From Dokdonella_A sp014338185 (GTDB lineage: Bacteria > Pseudomonadota > Gammaproteobacteria > Xanthomonadales > Rhodanobacteraceae), in NCBI GenBank assembly GCA_030263295.1, contig SZOS01000005.1, positions 1 to 64,000 on the forward strand: a stretch of 64,000 nucleotides of DNA, given 5' to 3'. Made by a program: the position numbers and the translations under genes. Positions 34,972 to 42,279 of this stretch are shown here, piece by piece. Numbering within the stretch: position 1 is the stretch's first letter; every line of letters begins with the position of its first letter. A model generated the notes under the pieces. The model saw only the letters and a list, made by a program, of their open reading frames with translations. It did no database searches and was not told the origin of the DNA.

Positions 34972-35080
34972 GACTGCGGGGCCGGGAAGCGGGATGCGGT
35001 AAGCGGCAGGCCGGCGGGCCGGCCACGGTGGGTTGTGGCCACTGCCACGTCGCTGCGGGCCGCGTCATGCCGATGCCGGT

Positions 35081-36391
35081 TCATGCGGCGGCTCCGACGC
35101 GATCGTCGACGATCGAGCGACCGTTCCTGATGAAGTATTCGAACTCGGGCCAGAAATGCCGCAGCATGCCCTGCACCGGCCATGCCGCCGCCTCGCCGAA
35201 CGCGCAGATGGTGTGACCTTCGATCTGGCCCGTGACCTCGCGCAACAGGTCGAGGTCTTCCAGTCGCGCCTGGCCGTTGACGATGCGCGTGAGCATGCGC
35301 TGCATCCAGCCGGTGCCTTCGCGGCAGGGCGTGCACTGGCCGCAGCTCTCCTTCATGTAGAAGCGGCTGATGCGCTGGCAGGCACGCACCATGCAGGTGG
35401 TTTCATCCATCACGATGACCGCGCCCGAACCCAGGCCCGAGCCGGCCTTCTGGATCGCGTCATAGTCCATCGTGAGGTCCATCATCACCGCCGCCGGCAG
35501 CACCGGCATCGACGATCCGCCCGGGATCACCGCCTTGAGGCGATGGCCGTTGCGCACGCCGCCGGCCATCTCCAGCAGGTCGCGGAATGGCGTGCCGAGC
35601 TTGATCTCGAAGTTGCCCGGATTGTTGACGTGGCCGGATACCGAGAACACCTTGGGCCCGCCGTTGTTGGGCTTGCCCTGCGCGAGGAACCACTCGGCGC
35701 CCTTGTTGAGGATGCTCGGCACCGAGGCGTAGGTCTCGGTGTTGTTGATCGTGGTCGGCTTGCCGTACAGGCCGAAATTGGCCGGGAACGGCGGCTTGAA
35801 GCGCGGCAGGCCCTTCTTGCCCTCGAGCGACTCCATCAGCGCGGTTTCCTCGCCGCAGATGTAGGCGCCGGCGCCGAGCGCGCCATGAATGTCGACGTCG
35901 ATGCCCGAACCCTGGATGTTCTTGCCGAGCAGCCCCGCGGCATAGGCCTCCTTGAGCGCGGCCTCGAAGTGCTCGAACGGCTCGTGGTGGAACTCGCCGC
36001 GCATGTAGTTGTAGGCCACGCTGGTGCCGGTCGCGTAGCAGGCGATCGCGAGCCCCTCGACCACCGCATGCGGGTTGAAGCGCAGGATGTCGCGATCCTT
36101 GCAGGTGCCGGGCTCGGACTCGTCCGAATTGCACAGCATGTACTTCTGCATCGTGCCCTTGGGCATGAACGACCACTTCAGCCCGGTCGGAAAGCCCGCG
36201 CCGCCGCGGCCACGCAAGCCGCTCTTCTTGAGCTCGTCGATGATCGACGCGGGATCGGGCTTGTCGGCGAGGATCTTCTTCCACGCCTTGTAGCCGTCAA
36301 CCTTCAGGTAGTTGTCCAGCGTCCACGGCTGCTCGAAATGCAGCGTCGTGTAGACGACCTGGTGTTCCTGGGGTGGATTGCCGTATGCCAT
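35081..36391 (-). CDS. nuoF: NADH-quinone oxidoreductase subunit F
   Basis: NADH- and FMN-binding subunit where electrons enter complex I, 436 residues. Key segments are GLRGRGGAGFPTGLKW (NADH/FMN glycine-rich loop), NSDESEPGTCKDR, GAGAYICGEETALMESLEG, and the 4Fe-4S ligands in SCGQCTPCREGTGW plus the later cysteine in GHTICAFGE. It is complete and of normal length; nuoE precedes it by 53 bp. Confidence 0.97.
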   Translation of the reverse strand: MAYGNPPQEHQVVYTTLHFEQPWTLDNYLKVDGYKAWKKILADKPDPASIIDELKKSGLRGRGGAGFPTGLKWSFMPKGTMQKYMLCNSDESEPGTCKDRDILRFNPHAVVEGLAIACYATGTSVAYNYMRGEFHHEPFEHFEAALKEAYAAGLLGKNIQGSGIDVDIHGALGAGAYICGEETALMESLEGKKGLPRFKPPFPANFGLYGKPTTINNTETYASVPSILNKGAEWFLAQGKPNNGGPKVFSVSGHVNNPGNFEIKLGTPFRDLLEMAGGVRNGHRLKAVIPGGSSMPVLPAAVMMDLTMDYDAIQKAGSGLGSGAVIVMDETTCMVRACQRISRFYMKESCGQCTPCREGTGWMQRMLTRIVNGQARLEDLDLLREVTGQIEGHTICAFGEAAAWPVQGMLRHFWPEFEYFIRNGRSIVDDRVGAAA

Positions 36392-36444
36392 GTCGAAGTC
36401 GTGGATGCGTGGAATCGGTCCGGGGTGGGAGCGGGTGATGCCGC

Positions 36445-36972
36445 CTACTTGAGCTCATCGAGGATCTGGTCGACCTGCGCCAGCGTGAGCTTCTCGTGAT
36501 AGTGGCCGTTGACCACCATCATCGGCGCTCCGCAGCACGCGGCCAGGCACTCCTCTTCCTTCTTGAGGTAGATGCGGCCGTCGCTGCTGCTCTCGCCCAG
36601 CTTGATGCCGTACTTGGCCTCGCAGTGGCGCACGATCTCCTCGGCACCGTTGAGCCAGCACGAGATGTTGGTGCAGATCGCCACGTTGTTGCGCCCGACC
36701 GGCGTGGTCTCGAACATCGAATAGAACGTCGCGACCTCGTAGCCCCACACGGGCGGTAGGCCGAGATAGCGCGTGACCGCGGTGATGAGCGCATCGGTGA
36801 GGTACCCGCCGTTCTGCTCCTGCGCGGCCCACAGCCCCTGGATCAGCGCCGAACGCTTGCGATCGGCCGGGAACTTGGTGAGCCAGTGGTCGATGTGCGC
36901 GCGCGTCTCGGCGCTCAGCGCGACCAGCGGGTCGACGTCCTTGACCTCGTTCCAGGTACCTGTGGGTTTCAT
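36445..36972 (-). CDS. nuoE: NADH-quinone oxidoreductase subunit E
   Basis: Thioredoxin-like 2Fe-2S subunit of the NADH dehydrogenase module, 175 residues. The cluster ligands appear as C-x4-C in CTNISCWLNG and C-x3-C in CLAACCGAP. PPVWGYEVATFYSMFETTPVG is the family signature region. The start MKPTGTWNEV at 36972 overlaps the nuoD stop by 4 bp. The frame is open upstream but overlaps nuoD, so the longer version is rejected. Confidence 0.95.
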   Translation of the reverse strand: MKPTGTWNEVKDVDPLVALSAETRAHIDHWLTKFPADRKRSALIQGLWAAQEQNGGYLTDALITAVTRYLGLPPVWGYEVATFYSMFETTPVGRNNVAICTNISCWLNGAEEIVRHCEAKYGIKLGESSSDGRIYLKKEEECLAACCGAPMMVVNGHYHEKLTLAQVDQILDELK

Positions 36973-38222
36973 CGGTCCACCTCCCCAAAAACCACATCGT
37001 AGGTGCCGATCATCGCCACCACGTCGGGCAGCATGTGGCCGCGCACGATCGTGTCCATCGACGACAGGTGGGCGAAGCTCGGTGCGCGGCAGTGCATGCG
37101 GAACGGCTTGTTGGCGCCATCGGACACCAGGTACACCGCGAATTCGCCCTTGGGAGCCTCGACCGCGGCGTAGGTCTCGCCCGCGGGCACCATGTAGCCT
37201 TCGGTGAACAGCTTGAAGTGGTGGATGAGCGCTTCCATGTCGCGCTTCATCTCCACGCGCGAGGGCGGCGCCACCTTGAAGTTGCGGGTGATGACCGGCC
37301 CCGGGTTGGCGCGCAGCCAACGCACGCACTGCTTGATGATGCGGTTGGACTGGCGCATCTCTTCCACGCGCACGAGGTAGCGGTCGTAGCAGTCGCCACG
37401 GCTGCCCACCGGGATGTCGAAATCGACCTCGGCATACCTGGCGTAGGGCTGCTTCTTGCGCAGGTCCCACTCGATGCCCGAGGCACGCAGCATCGGCCCC
37501 GACATGCCCCACTGCAGCGCCTGCTCGGGCGACACGATGCCGATGTCGACCGTGCGCTGCTTCCAGATGCGATTGTCGGTGAGCAGCGTCTCGTATTCGT
37601 CGACGCGACGCGGGAAGTCGTCGGTGAATGCATCGAGGAAATCGAGCATCGACCCGTTGCGCCACTCGTTCAGGCGCTCCAGGTCCTGGCCCTTGTGCCA
37701 CTTGGACTCGGCGTAACGCGGCATCACGTCGGGCAGGTCGCGGTAGACGCCGCCCGGGCGGTAATAGGCCGCATGCATGCGCGCGCCCGACACCGCCTCG
37801 TAGCAATCCATGAGCTCTTCGCGATCACGGAACGCGTACAGGAACACCGCCATCGCCCCGAGATCGAGGCCGTTGGAACCCAACCACATGAGGTGGTTGA
37901 GGATGCGTGTGATCTCGTCGAACAGCGTGCGGATCCACTGCGCGCGCTCGGGCACCTCGACGCCGAGCAGATTCTCGATCGCACGCACGTAGGCGTGCTC
38001 GTTGCACATCATCGACACGTAGTCGAGGCGGTCCATGTAGCCGATCGAGTGGTTGAACGGCTTGGACTCGGCCAGCTTTTCGGTCGCGCGGTGCAGCAGG
38101 CCGATGTGCGGATCGACCCGCATCACGGTCTCGCCGTCGAGCTCCAGCACCAGGCGCAACACGCCGTGCGCAGCCGGATGCTGCGGGCCGAAGTTCATCG
38201 TGTAATTCTTGATTTCCTGCAT
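36969..38222 (-). CDS. nuoD: NADH-quinone oxidoreductase subunit D
   Basis: 49-kDa-type subunit that lines the quinone site next to NuoB, 417 residues. It begins MQEIKNYTMNFGPQHPAAHG, with the conserved His-containing loop close to the quinone headgroup, then PHIGLLHRATEKLAE and YMDRLDYVSMMCNEHAY. The C-terminal end DVVFGEVDR is typical. NuoC and NuoD are separate here, unlike the fused form of E. coli. Three bases separate it from nuoC, and it overlaps nuoE by 4 bp. Confidence 0.97.
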   Translation of the reverse strand: MQEIKNYTMNFGPQHPAAHGVLRLVLELDGETVMRVDPHIGLLHRATEKLAESKPFNHSIGYMDRLDYVSMMCNEHAYVRAIENLLGVEVPERAQWIRTLFDEITRILNHLMWLGSNGLDLGAMAVFLYAFRDREELMDCYEAVSGARMHAAYYRPGGVYRDLPDVMPRYAESKWHKGQDLERLNEWRNGSMLDFLDAFTDDFPRRVDEYETLLTDNRIWKQRTVDIGIVSPEQALQWGMSGPMLRASGIEWDLRKKQPYARYAEVDFDIPVGSRGDCYDRYLVRVEEMRQSNRIIKQCVRWLRANPGPVITRNFKVAPPSRVEMKRDMEALIHHFKLFTEGYMVPAGETYAAVEAPKGEFAVYLVSDGANKPFRMHCRAPSFAHLSSMDTIVRGHMLPDVVAMIGTYDVVFGEVDR

Positions 38223-38225
38223 GGC

Positions 38226-38966
38226 TTACTTTCCGTCCCGCGCCTTGGCTTCGGCCTGCGCCTGCTCGTAGCGCGAATCGTCGCGGATCGTGCGCGGCAC
38301 GGTGACGCGCGGCTGGACCGAGGCCACCGGCTCGTACACCACGCGCTTCTTGTCGGCGTCGTAGCGCACCTCGACATTGCCGATGAGCGGGAAGTCCTTG
38401 CGGAACGGATGGCCGACGAAACCGTAGTCGGTGAGGATGCGGCGCAGGTCGGGATGCCCCTCGAACACGATGCCGAACAGGTCGAAGGCCTCGCGCTCGA
38501 ACCAGTTCACACCGGGCCACACCGGCACCAGCGAGGCAAGGCTGGGCAGTTCGTCATCGGCGCAGTACGCGCGCACGCGCAGGCGCTGGTTGTGCCTGAT
38601 CGACAACAGGTGTGCCACCACGGCGAAACGGTGCGGCACGTGCGCCGGTCGGGGCCGCCCGGCCCAGCTGAAACGTCCCGGCCCGGCGCCTTCGACGCCG
38701 CGCGAGAAGCCCTGCCAGCTCGCCTCGTCGCCCTGCCACTCGACCTCGCCCCATGACAGATAGTCGACGCCACACAGGTCCATGAGCTGCTCGAACTGCA
38801 ACTGCGGATCGTCGCGCAGCGTCATGGCCACGTTGAACCAGTTTTCGGGCAACACTTCGATCGTGGTCTGGCCACGCGCCTCGTCGATGCGCGCACAGCG
38901 TGCGCCCAGACGGGCCTGGAGCAATTGCGCGAGGGCCGAGTGCGGCACTGGATCGGTTGCGGTCAT
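38226..38966 (-). CDS. nuoC: NADH-quinone oxidoreductase subunit C
   Basis: 30-kDa-type peripheral subunit, 246 residues. The family signature W-x-E-R-E-x-x-D-(L/M)-F-G is present (NWFEREAFDLFGIVFEGHP), followed by LRRILTDYGFVGHPFRKDFP. The start MTATDPV at 38966 is chosen because GGAGG lies 5 bases upstream, inside the overlap with the nuoB stop; ATG 38978 is possible but would contain that ribosome site. A stretch rich in Gly/Arg/Pro (about residues 85-105) is longer than in many relatives. Confidence 0.94.
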   Translation of the reverse strand: MTATDPVPHSALAQLLQARLGARCARIDEARGQTTIEVLPENWFNVAMTLRDDPQLQFEQLMDLCGVDYLSWGEVEWQGDEASWQGFSRGVEGAGPGRFSWAGRPRPAHVPHRFAVVAHLLSIRHNQRLRVRAYCADDELPSLASLVPVWPGVNWFEREAFDLFGIVFEGHPDLRRILTDYGFVGHPFRKDFPLIGNVEVRYDADKKRVVYEPVASVQPRVTVPRTIRDDSRYEQAQAEAKARDGK

Positions 38967-38977
38967 CTGCGCCTCCA

Positions 38978-39532
38978 TCAGCGCGCGATCGTGTTGGTGC
39001 GGCGTATCTTCTGCTGCAGCTGCAGGATGCCGTGGATCAGCGCTTCCGCGGTCGGCGGACATCCGGGCACGTACACATCGACCGGCACGATGCGGTCGCA
39101 ACCGCGCACCACGGCATAGGAATAGTGGTAGTAGCCACCGCCATTCGCGCACGAGCCCATCGAGATCACCCACTTCGGGTCGGGCATCTGGTCGTAGACC
39201 TTGCGCAGCGCGGGCGCCATCTTGTTGACCAGCGTGCCGGCCACGATCATCACGTCCGACTGGCGTGGACTCGGGCGATAGATCACCCCGTAACGGTCCA
39301 GGTCCAGGCGCGCCGCGCTGGCGTGCATCATCTCGACCGCGCAACAGGCCAGCCCGAACGTGACCGGCCACATCGAGCCGGTACGCGCCCAGTTGATCAG
39401 CGCATCGAGCGAGGCGGTGGCAAAGCCGCGCTGGATCAGCGGGTTTTCGGCATCGGGTCGCAGGATGTCATCGACGACATCGACCGGCGCCGGGTTGTGC
39501 ATCGACGCGCTGACACGGGACACAATGCTCAT
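38978..39532 (-). CDS. nuoB: NADH-quinone oxidoreductase subunit B
   Basis: Carries cluster N2, the last iron-sulfur centre before quinone. The 184 residues show the tandem cysteines C63-C64 in FGLACCAVEMMH and the two further ligands in ISMGSCANGGGYYHY and VYVPGCPPTAEALI. The RPSPRQSDVMIVAGTLVNKM segment is strictly typical. An 85-bp gap lies before it, after nuoA. Confidence 0.97.
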   Translation of the reverse strand: MSIVSRVSASMHNPAPVDVVDDILRPDAENPLIQRGFATASLDALINWARTGSMWPVTFGLACCAVEMMHASAARLDLDRYGVIYRPSPRQSDVMIVAGTLVNKMAPALRKVYDQMPDPKWVISMGSCANGGGYYHYSYAVVRGCDRIVPVDVYVPGCPPTAEALIHGILQLQQKIRRTNTIAR

Positions 39533-39617
39533 GCGACGGTCCTGGCAAGCTGATCACGCGAGGTGGCCACGCCGCCGCATGCGCACGCGCATGCCGCCGC
39601 CACGCCGCGGTGGGGCC

Positions 39618-39974
39618 TCATTCCCATTCCAGCGCCCCCTTCTTCCACACATAGGCGAAGCCGAGCACGAGCAGGCCGAGGAACAGTCCCATCTCGACGA
39701 AGCCGACCAGGCCGAGGCTGCTGAACACGGTCGCCCACGGGAATACGAAGGCGATTTCGAGATCGAAGATGATGAACAGGATCGCGATGAGGTAGTAGCG
39801 CACGTCGAAGCGCAGGCGCGAATCCTCGAACGCCTCGAAGCCGCACTCGTAGGCCGAGGCCTTCTCACGATCGGGTCGCCGCGGGCCAAGCACGTTGCCG
39901 ATGGCAATCAGGGCGACACCGATGATCGTCGCCACCACGAGGAACAACAGCACCGGAAAATATTCGGCCAGCAC
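39618..39974 (-). CDS. nuoA: NADH-quinone oxidoreductase subunit A
   Basis: Three-helix membrane subunit, first gene of the operon, 118 residues. YECGFEAFEDSRLRFDVRYY is the conserved loop near the quinone cavity, and IIFDLEIAFVFPWA is the helix 2 signature with acidic residues. Two GTG starts are possible: 39974 has GGAGG at the ideal 5-base spacing and is preferred, while 39980 (two residues longer) overlaps that site. I cannot place the nuo promoter with confidence; a 12-bp hairpin and tRNA-Leu lie immediately upstream, so readthrough from secG is possible. Confidence 0.94.
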   Translation of the reverse strand: MLAEYFPVLLFLVVATIIGVALIAIGNVLGPRRPDREKASAYECGFEAFEDSRLRFDVRYYLIAILFIIFDLEIAFVFPWATVFSSLGLVGFVEMGLFLGLLVLGFAYVWKKGALEWE

Positions 39975-40050
39975 AGACACCTCCGCGCCGTCGGCGCATC
40001 AGCGGTCGGGCCGGCGCAACCGGCACGACGACGGTAAAGAACGATCCGGA

Positions 40051-40081
40051 ACGACGATCGCCTGCCAACGGCGATCGTCGT
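40051..40081 (-). terminator. Perfect 12-bp stem-loop between tRNA-Leu and nuoA
   Basis: ACGACGATCGCC (40051-40062) and GGCGATCGTCGT (40070-40081) with a 7-base loop, starting 12 bases beyond the tRNA 3' end. The downstream side on the minus strand (TCCGGATCGTTCTTT) is only moderately U-rich. It likely ends or processes the tpiA-secG-tRNA-Leu transcript before nuoA. Confidence 0.6.
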
Positions 40082-40092
40082 CCGCATCAAAG

Positions 40093-40177
40093 TGGTGCCC
40101 AAGAGAGGACTCGAACCTCCACGGGTCTCCCCGCTACCACCTCAAGGTAGTGCGTCTACCAATTCCGCCACCTGGGC
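40093..40177 (-). tRNA. tRNA-Leu (anticodon GAG)
   Basis: 85-nt class II tRNA with a long variable arm and encoded CCA. Anticodon GAG is at 40143-40141, within the stem CTACC / GGTAG. The acceptor stem GCCCAGG / CTTGGGC has one G-U pair. It lies 21 bp after secG, the same secG-tRNA-Leu pairing as secG-leuU in E. coli, so it is probably co-transcribed with secG. Confidence 0.96.
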
Positions 40178-40198
40178 ACTGCCAACTTTCCGTCCTTC

Positions 40199-40648
40199 CT
40201 ACTTGCCGGGTTCGGGCGCGGCCGCAGGCGGTGGTGCCGCCGGCTTGTCGCCCTGCGCCGCCGGAGCAGCCGGTGCGGCCGGCTTGTCCGAGGCGGGTGC
40301 CGCGCTGGCCGCGGGCACGTCGCTCGTCGCCGCCGGTGCGGGCTCGGCCGGCTTGGCGGGCGTGGTGACGCCTGCCATCACGCCCAGGTCCGTGCTGGTC
40401 GGCCGATCGCCTGCCGTACGGCTCACGTACATGCCCATGCCGAGGCTGAGCAGGAAGAACAAACCGGCAAGCACCGCCGTGCTGCGCGACAGGAAGTTGG
40501 CCGAGCCGCGCGCACCGAAGACGGTCGCCGACGCGCCGCCGCCGAAGCCTGATCCCGCGTTGGCGCCCGCGCCACGCTGCAGGAGGATCAGGACAGTCAT
40601 GGCGACCGCCGTCAGCACATAAAGGACATTGGCAACGATAAACAGCAT
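40199..40648 (-). CDS. secG: Preprotein translocase subunit SecG
   Basis: SecG assists the SecYE channel in protein export. The 149-residue protein has the family pattern: helix 1 (MLFIVANVLYVLTAVAMTVL), the cytoplasmic LLQRGAGANAGSGFGGG loop, FGARGSANFLSRSTAV, and helix 2 (LAGLFFLLSLGMGMYVS). The last 60 or so residues are an Ala/Pro-rich low-complexity tail, making it longer than E. coli SecG (110). Start 40648 fits the first helix. It is 10 bp downstream of tpiA. Confidence 0.95.
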   Translation of the reverse strand: MLFIVANVLYVLTAVAMTVLILLQRGAGANAGSGFGGGASATVFGARGSANFLSRSTAVLAGLFFLLSLGMGMYVSRTAGDRPTSTDLGVMAGVTTPAKPAEPAPAATSDVPAASAAPASDKPAAPAAPAAQGDKPAAPPPAAAPEPGK

Positions 40649-40658
40649 CTTGCACTCT

Positions 40659-41411
40659 TCACGAAACGGAGGCGGCAGCACCGATGGCGCGGAAATCCGC
40701 TGCCGACAATGACGCACCGCCGATCAAACCACCATCCACATCCCGCTGGCCGAACAGTTCGGCCGCATTGGCGGGTTTGACGCTGCCGCCATACAGGAGC
40801 CGCAGCGAGTCGGCGATTGTAGCATCGTGCCGCGCGAAAGTGTCACGCATGAAGGCGTGCACCTGCTGCGCCTGCTCCGGGGTCGCGGTGCGCCCAGTGC
40901 CGATCGCCCACACCGGCTCGTAGGCCACCACGGCCTGCGCGAACGCGGCGATGCCCGCGGCGGCGATGACTGCGTCGAGCTGGCGCCCCACGACCTCGCG
41001 CGTGAGGTCGGCCTCACGCTGCTGCAGGGTCTCGCCCACGCACAGGATCGGCACCAGCGCGGCCTGCTGTGCAGCGCTGAACTTCGCGGCGACGAGCGCA
41101 TCATCCTCGCCGTGGTACTGGCGCCGCTCGGAATGCCCGACCAGCACGTAGCGGCAACCGATGTCCTTGAGCATCGAGGCGGCCACTTCGCCGGTGTAGG
41201 CACCGCCGGCGTGCGCCGATACGTCCTGGGCGCCAAACGCCAGGCCGCTTGCCGCGTGGCGCGTCAGCAACAGGTCCAGGTAGGGAAACGGCGGCAGGAC
41301 CGCAAGTTCGACCGCCCCGCCCGCATCGACCGCAATCGCATCGACGAGCTCGATCGCCATCGCACGCGAGCCGTGCATCTTCCAGTTTCCGGCAACCAGT
41401 GGTCGACGCAT
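40659..41411 (-). CDS. tpiA: Triosephosphate isomerase
   Basis: Interconverts dihydroxyacetone phosphate and glyceraldehyde 3-phosphate in glycolysis and gluconeogenesis. The 250 residues start MRRPLVAGNWKMHG, with the catalytic lysine and asparagine in NWK. Catalytic histidine lies in VLVGHSERRQY, catalytic glutamate in AYEPVWAIGTG, and the phosphate-binding end in LYGGSVKPANA and GLIGGASL. The start is set at 41411; the 12-residue upstream extension has no family match. Confidence 0.97.
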   Translation of the reverse strand: MRRPLVAGNWKMHGSRAMAIELVDAIAVDAGGAVELAVLPPFPYLDLLLTRHAASGLAFGAQDVSAHAGGAYTGEVAASMLKDIGCRYVLVGHSERRQYHGEDDALVAAKFSAAQQAALVPILCVGETLQQREADLTREVVGRQLDAVIAAAGIAAFAQAVVAYEPVWAIGTGRTATPEQAQQVHAFMRDTFARHDATIADSLRLLYGGSVKPANAAELFGQRDVDGGLIGGASLSAADFRAIGAAASVS

Positions 41412-41524
41412 GGGATCGCGGGCCCGCTTCGAGAGGGCGGCCAGCATAGCCGCGCATGCGGCGCAGGCTCAAGCCGGCGGCTGCGGCGTGCGGCCGCAGA
41501 CCGGCTGGTGACGTACATCGGGTT

Positions 41525-41599
41525 TGGTGGGCGGTGCAGGGATCGAACCTGCGACCCTTGCCGTGTGAAGGCAATGCTCTACCGCTGAGCTAACCGCCC
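41525..41599 (-). tRNA. tRNA-Val (anticodon CAC)
   Basis: 75-nt tRNA with encoded CCA. Acceptor GGGCGGT / ACCGCCC, anticodon arm TTGCC-TTCACAC-GGCAA with anticodon CAC reading GTG. It lies 70 bp downstream of tRNA-Thr on the same strand and probably shares its promoter. E. coli has no valine tRNA with this anticodon. Confidence 0.95.
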
Positions 41600-41669
41600 G
41601 GAACTGTTGCGACCGATTCCCGCGATGCGCCGCGGCGGCAACGCCGATGCGCTGCCGCCGCGCCGGATC

Positions 41670-41745
41670 TGGTGCCGGAGAAGGGAATCGAACCCCCGAC
41701 CCACGCATTACGAATGCGTTGCTCTACCAGCTGAGCTACTCCGGC
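41670..41745 (-). tRNA. tRNA-Thr (anticodon CGT)
   Basis: 76-nt tRNA with encoded CCA. Acceptor GCCGGAG / CTCCGGC is fully paired; the anticodon loop TTCGTAA gives CGT, reading ACG. First gene of a likely two-tRNA transcript with tRNA-Val(CAC). Confidence 0.95.
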
Positions 41746-41756
41746 GAGGGCCGCGG

Positions 41757-41785
41757 AGTATAGACACTCGCCCGTTGGGCGACAA
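41757..41785 (-). promoter_or_regulatory. Promoter of the tRNA-Thr/tRNA-Val pair
   Basis: Minus strand TTGTCG (41785-41780), a 17-base spacer, and TATACT (41762-41757), ending 11 bases before the mature tRNA-Thr 5' end. Spacing and position are ideal for a sigma70 promoter. It lies just downstream of the pilE stop. Confidence 0.7.
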
Positions 41786-41823
41786 CCGCCGGGCGGCTCC
41801 ACGCGTACGTCGGCGCCGCCGGA

Positions 41824-42219
41824 TCACCAGCACTTGCCATTGCTTTCGGTGCCGGACTGGCCCTTGAAACCGGTGTTGGTCAGGGTCAGGTTCCCGCACT
41901 GGTCGGGCGCCTGCGCGCCTTGCGGCGTGGCGGTGAGCGTGTAGGTCTGGTCGCTGTTGCCCAAGGCCACGTCGACCGTGTAGTACCCATTCTCCGAGCT
42001 GGTGCCAAGGCCGAGGTCGGCCATCGCGCCGTAGCGGTTGAGGCTGGTGAAACGGCGCTCCTGCGCCGCGGCCACACGCATGAGGAACTCCTTGCCGTCG
42101 GCGCGCCGCGTCCGCAACACGTAGTTCGTGTAGCTGGGATACGCAATCGCAGCGAGGATCGCCACGATCGCCACCACGATCATGAGTTCGATCAGCGTGA
42201 AACCCCTGGCTTGCTTCAT
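41824..42219 (-). CDS. pilE: Type IV minor pilin PilE
   Basis: 131-residue type IVa prepilin of the PilE family. The leader MKQARG is cleaved by PilD before FTLIELMIVVAIVAILAAIA, with the conserved glutamate at mature position 5. The globular part ends with two cysteines (APDQCGNLTL and NGKCW) that should form the usual D-region disulfide. GGAGAG sits just upstream of ATG 42219. It is last in the minor pilin operon and may help prime pilus assembly. A hairpin lies in the 60-bp gap after pilY1. Confidence 0.93.
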   Translation of the reverse strand: MKQARGFTLIELMIVVAIVAILAAIAYPSYTNYVLRTRRADGKEFLMRVAAAQERRFTSLNRYGAMADLGLGTSSENGYYTVDVALGNSDQTYTLTATPQGAQAPDQCGNLTLTNTGFKGQSGTESNGKCW

Positions 42220-42234
42220 GTTTGCTCTCCTGCA

Positions 42235-42269
42235 GTGCATGCGGCCGCGGAGGATGCGACCGCATGCAC
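42235..42269 (-). repeat. Hairpin between pilY1 and pilE
   Basis: Perfect 10-bp inverted repeat GTGCATGCGG / CCGCATGCAC (42235-42244 and 42260-42269) with a 15-base loop. It occupies most of the pilY1-pilE gap and ends right before the pilE ribosome site. It could stabilise a pilE-containing transcript or modulate its translation (inference). Confidence 0.55.
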
Positions 42270-42279
42270 GACCCTGTGG

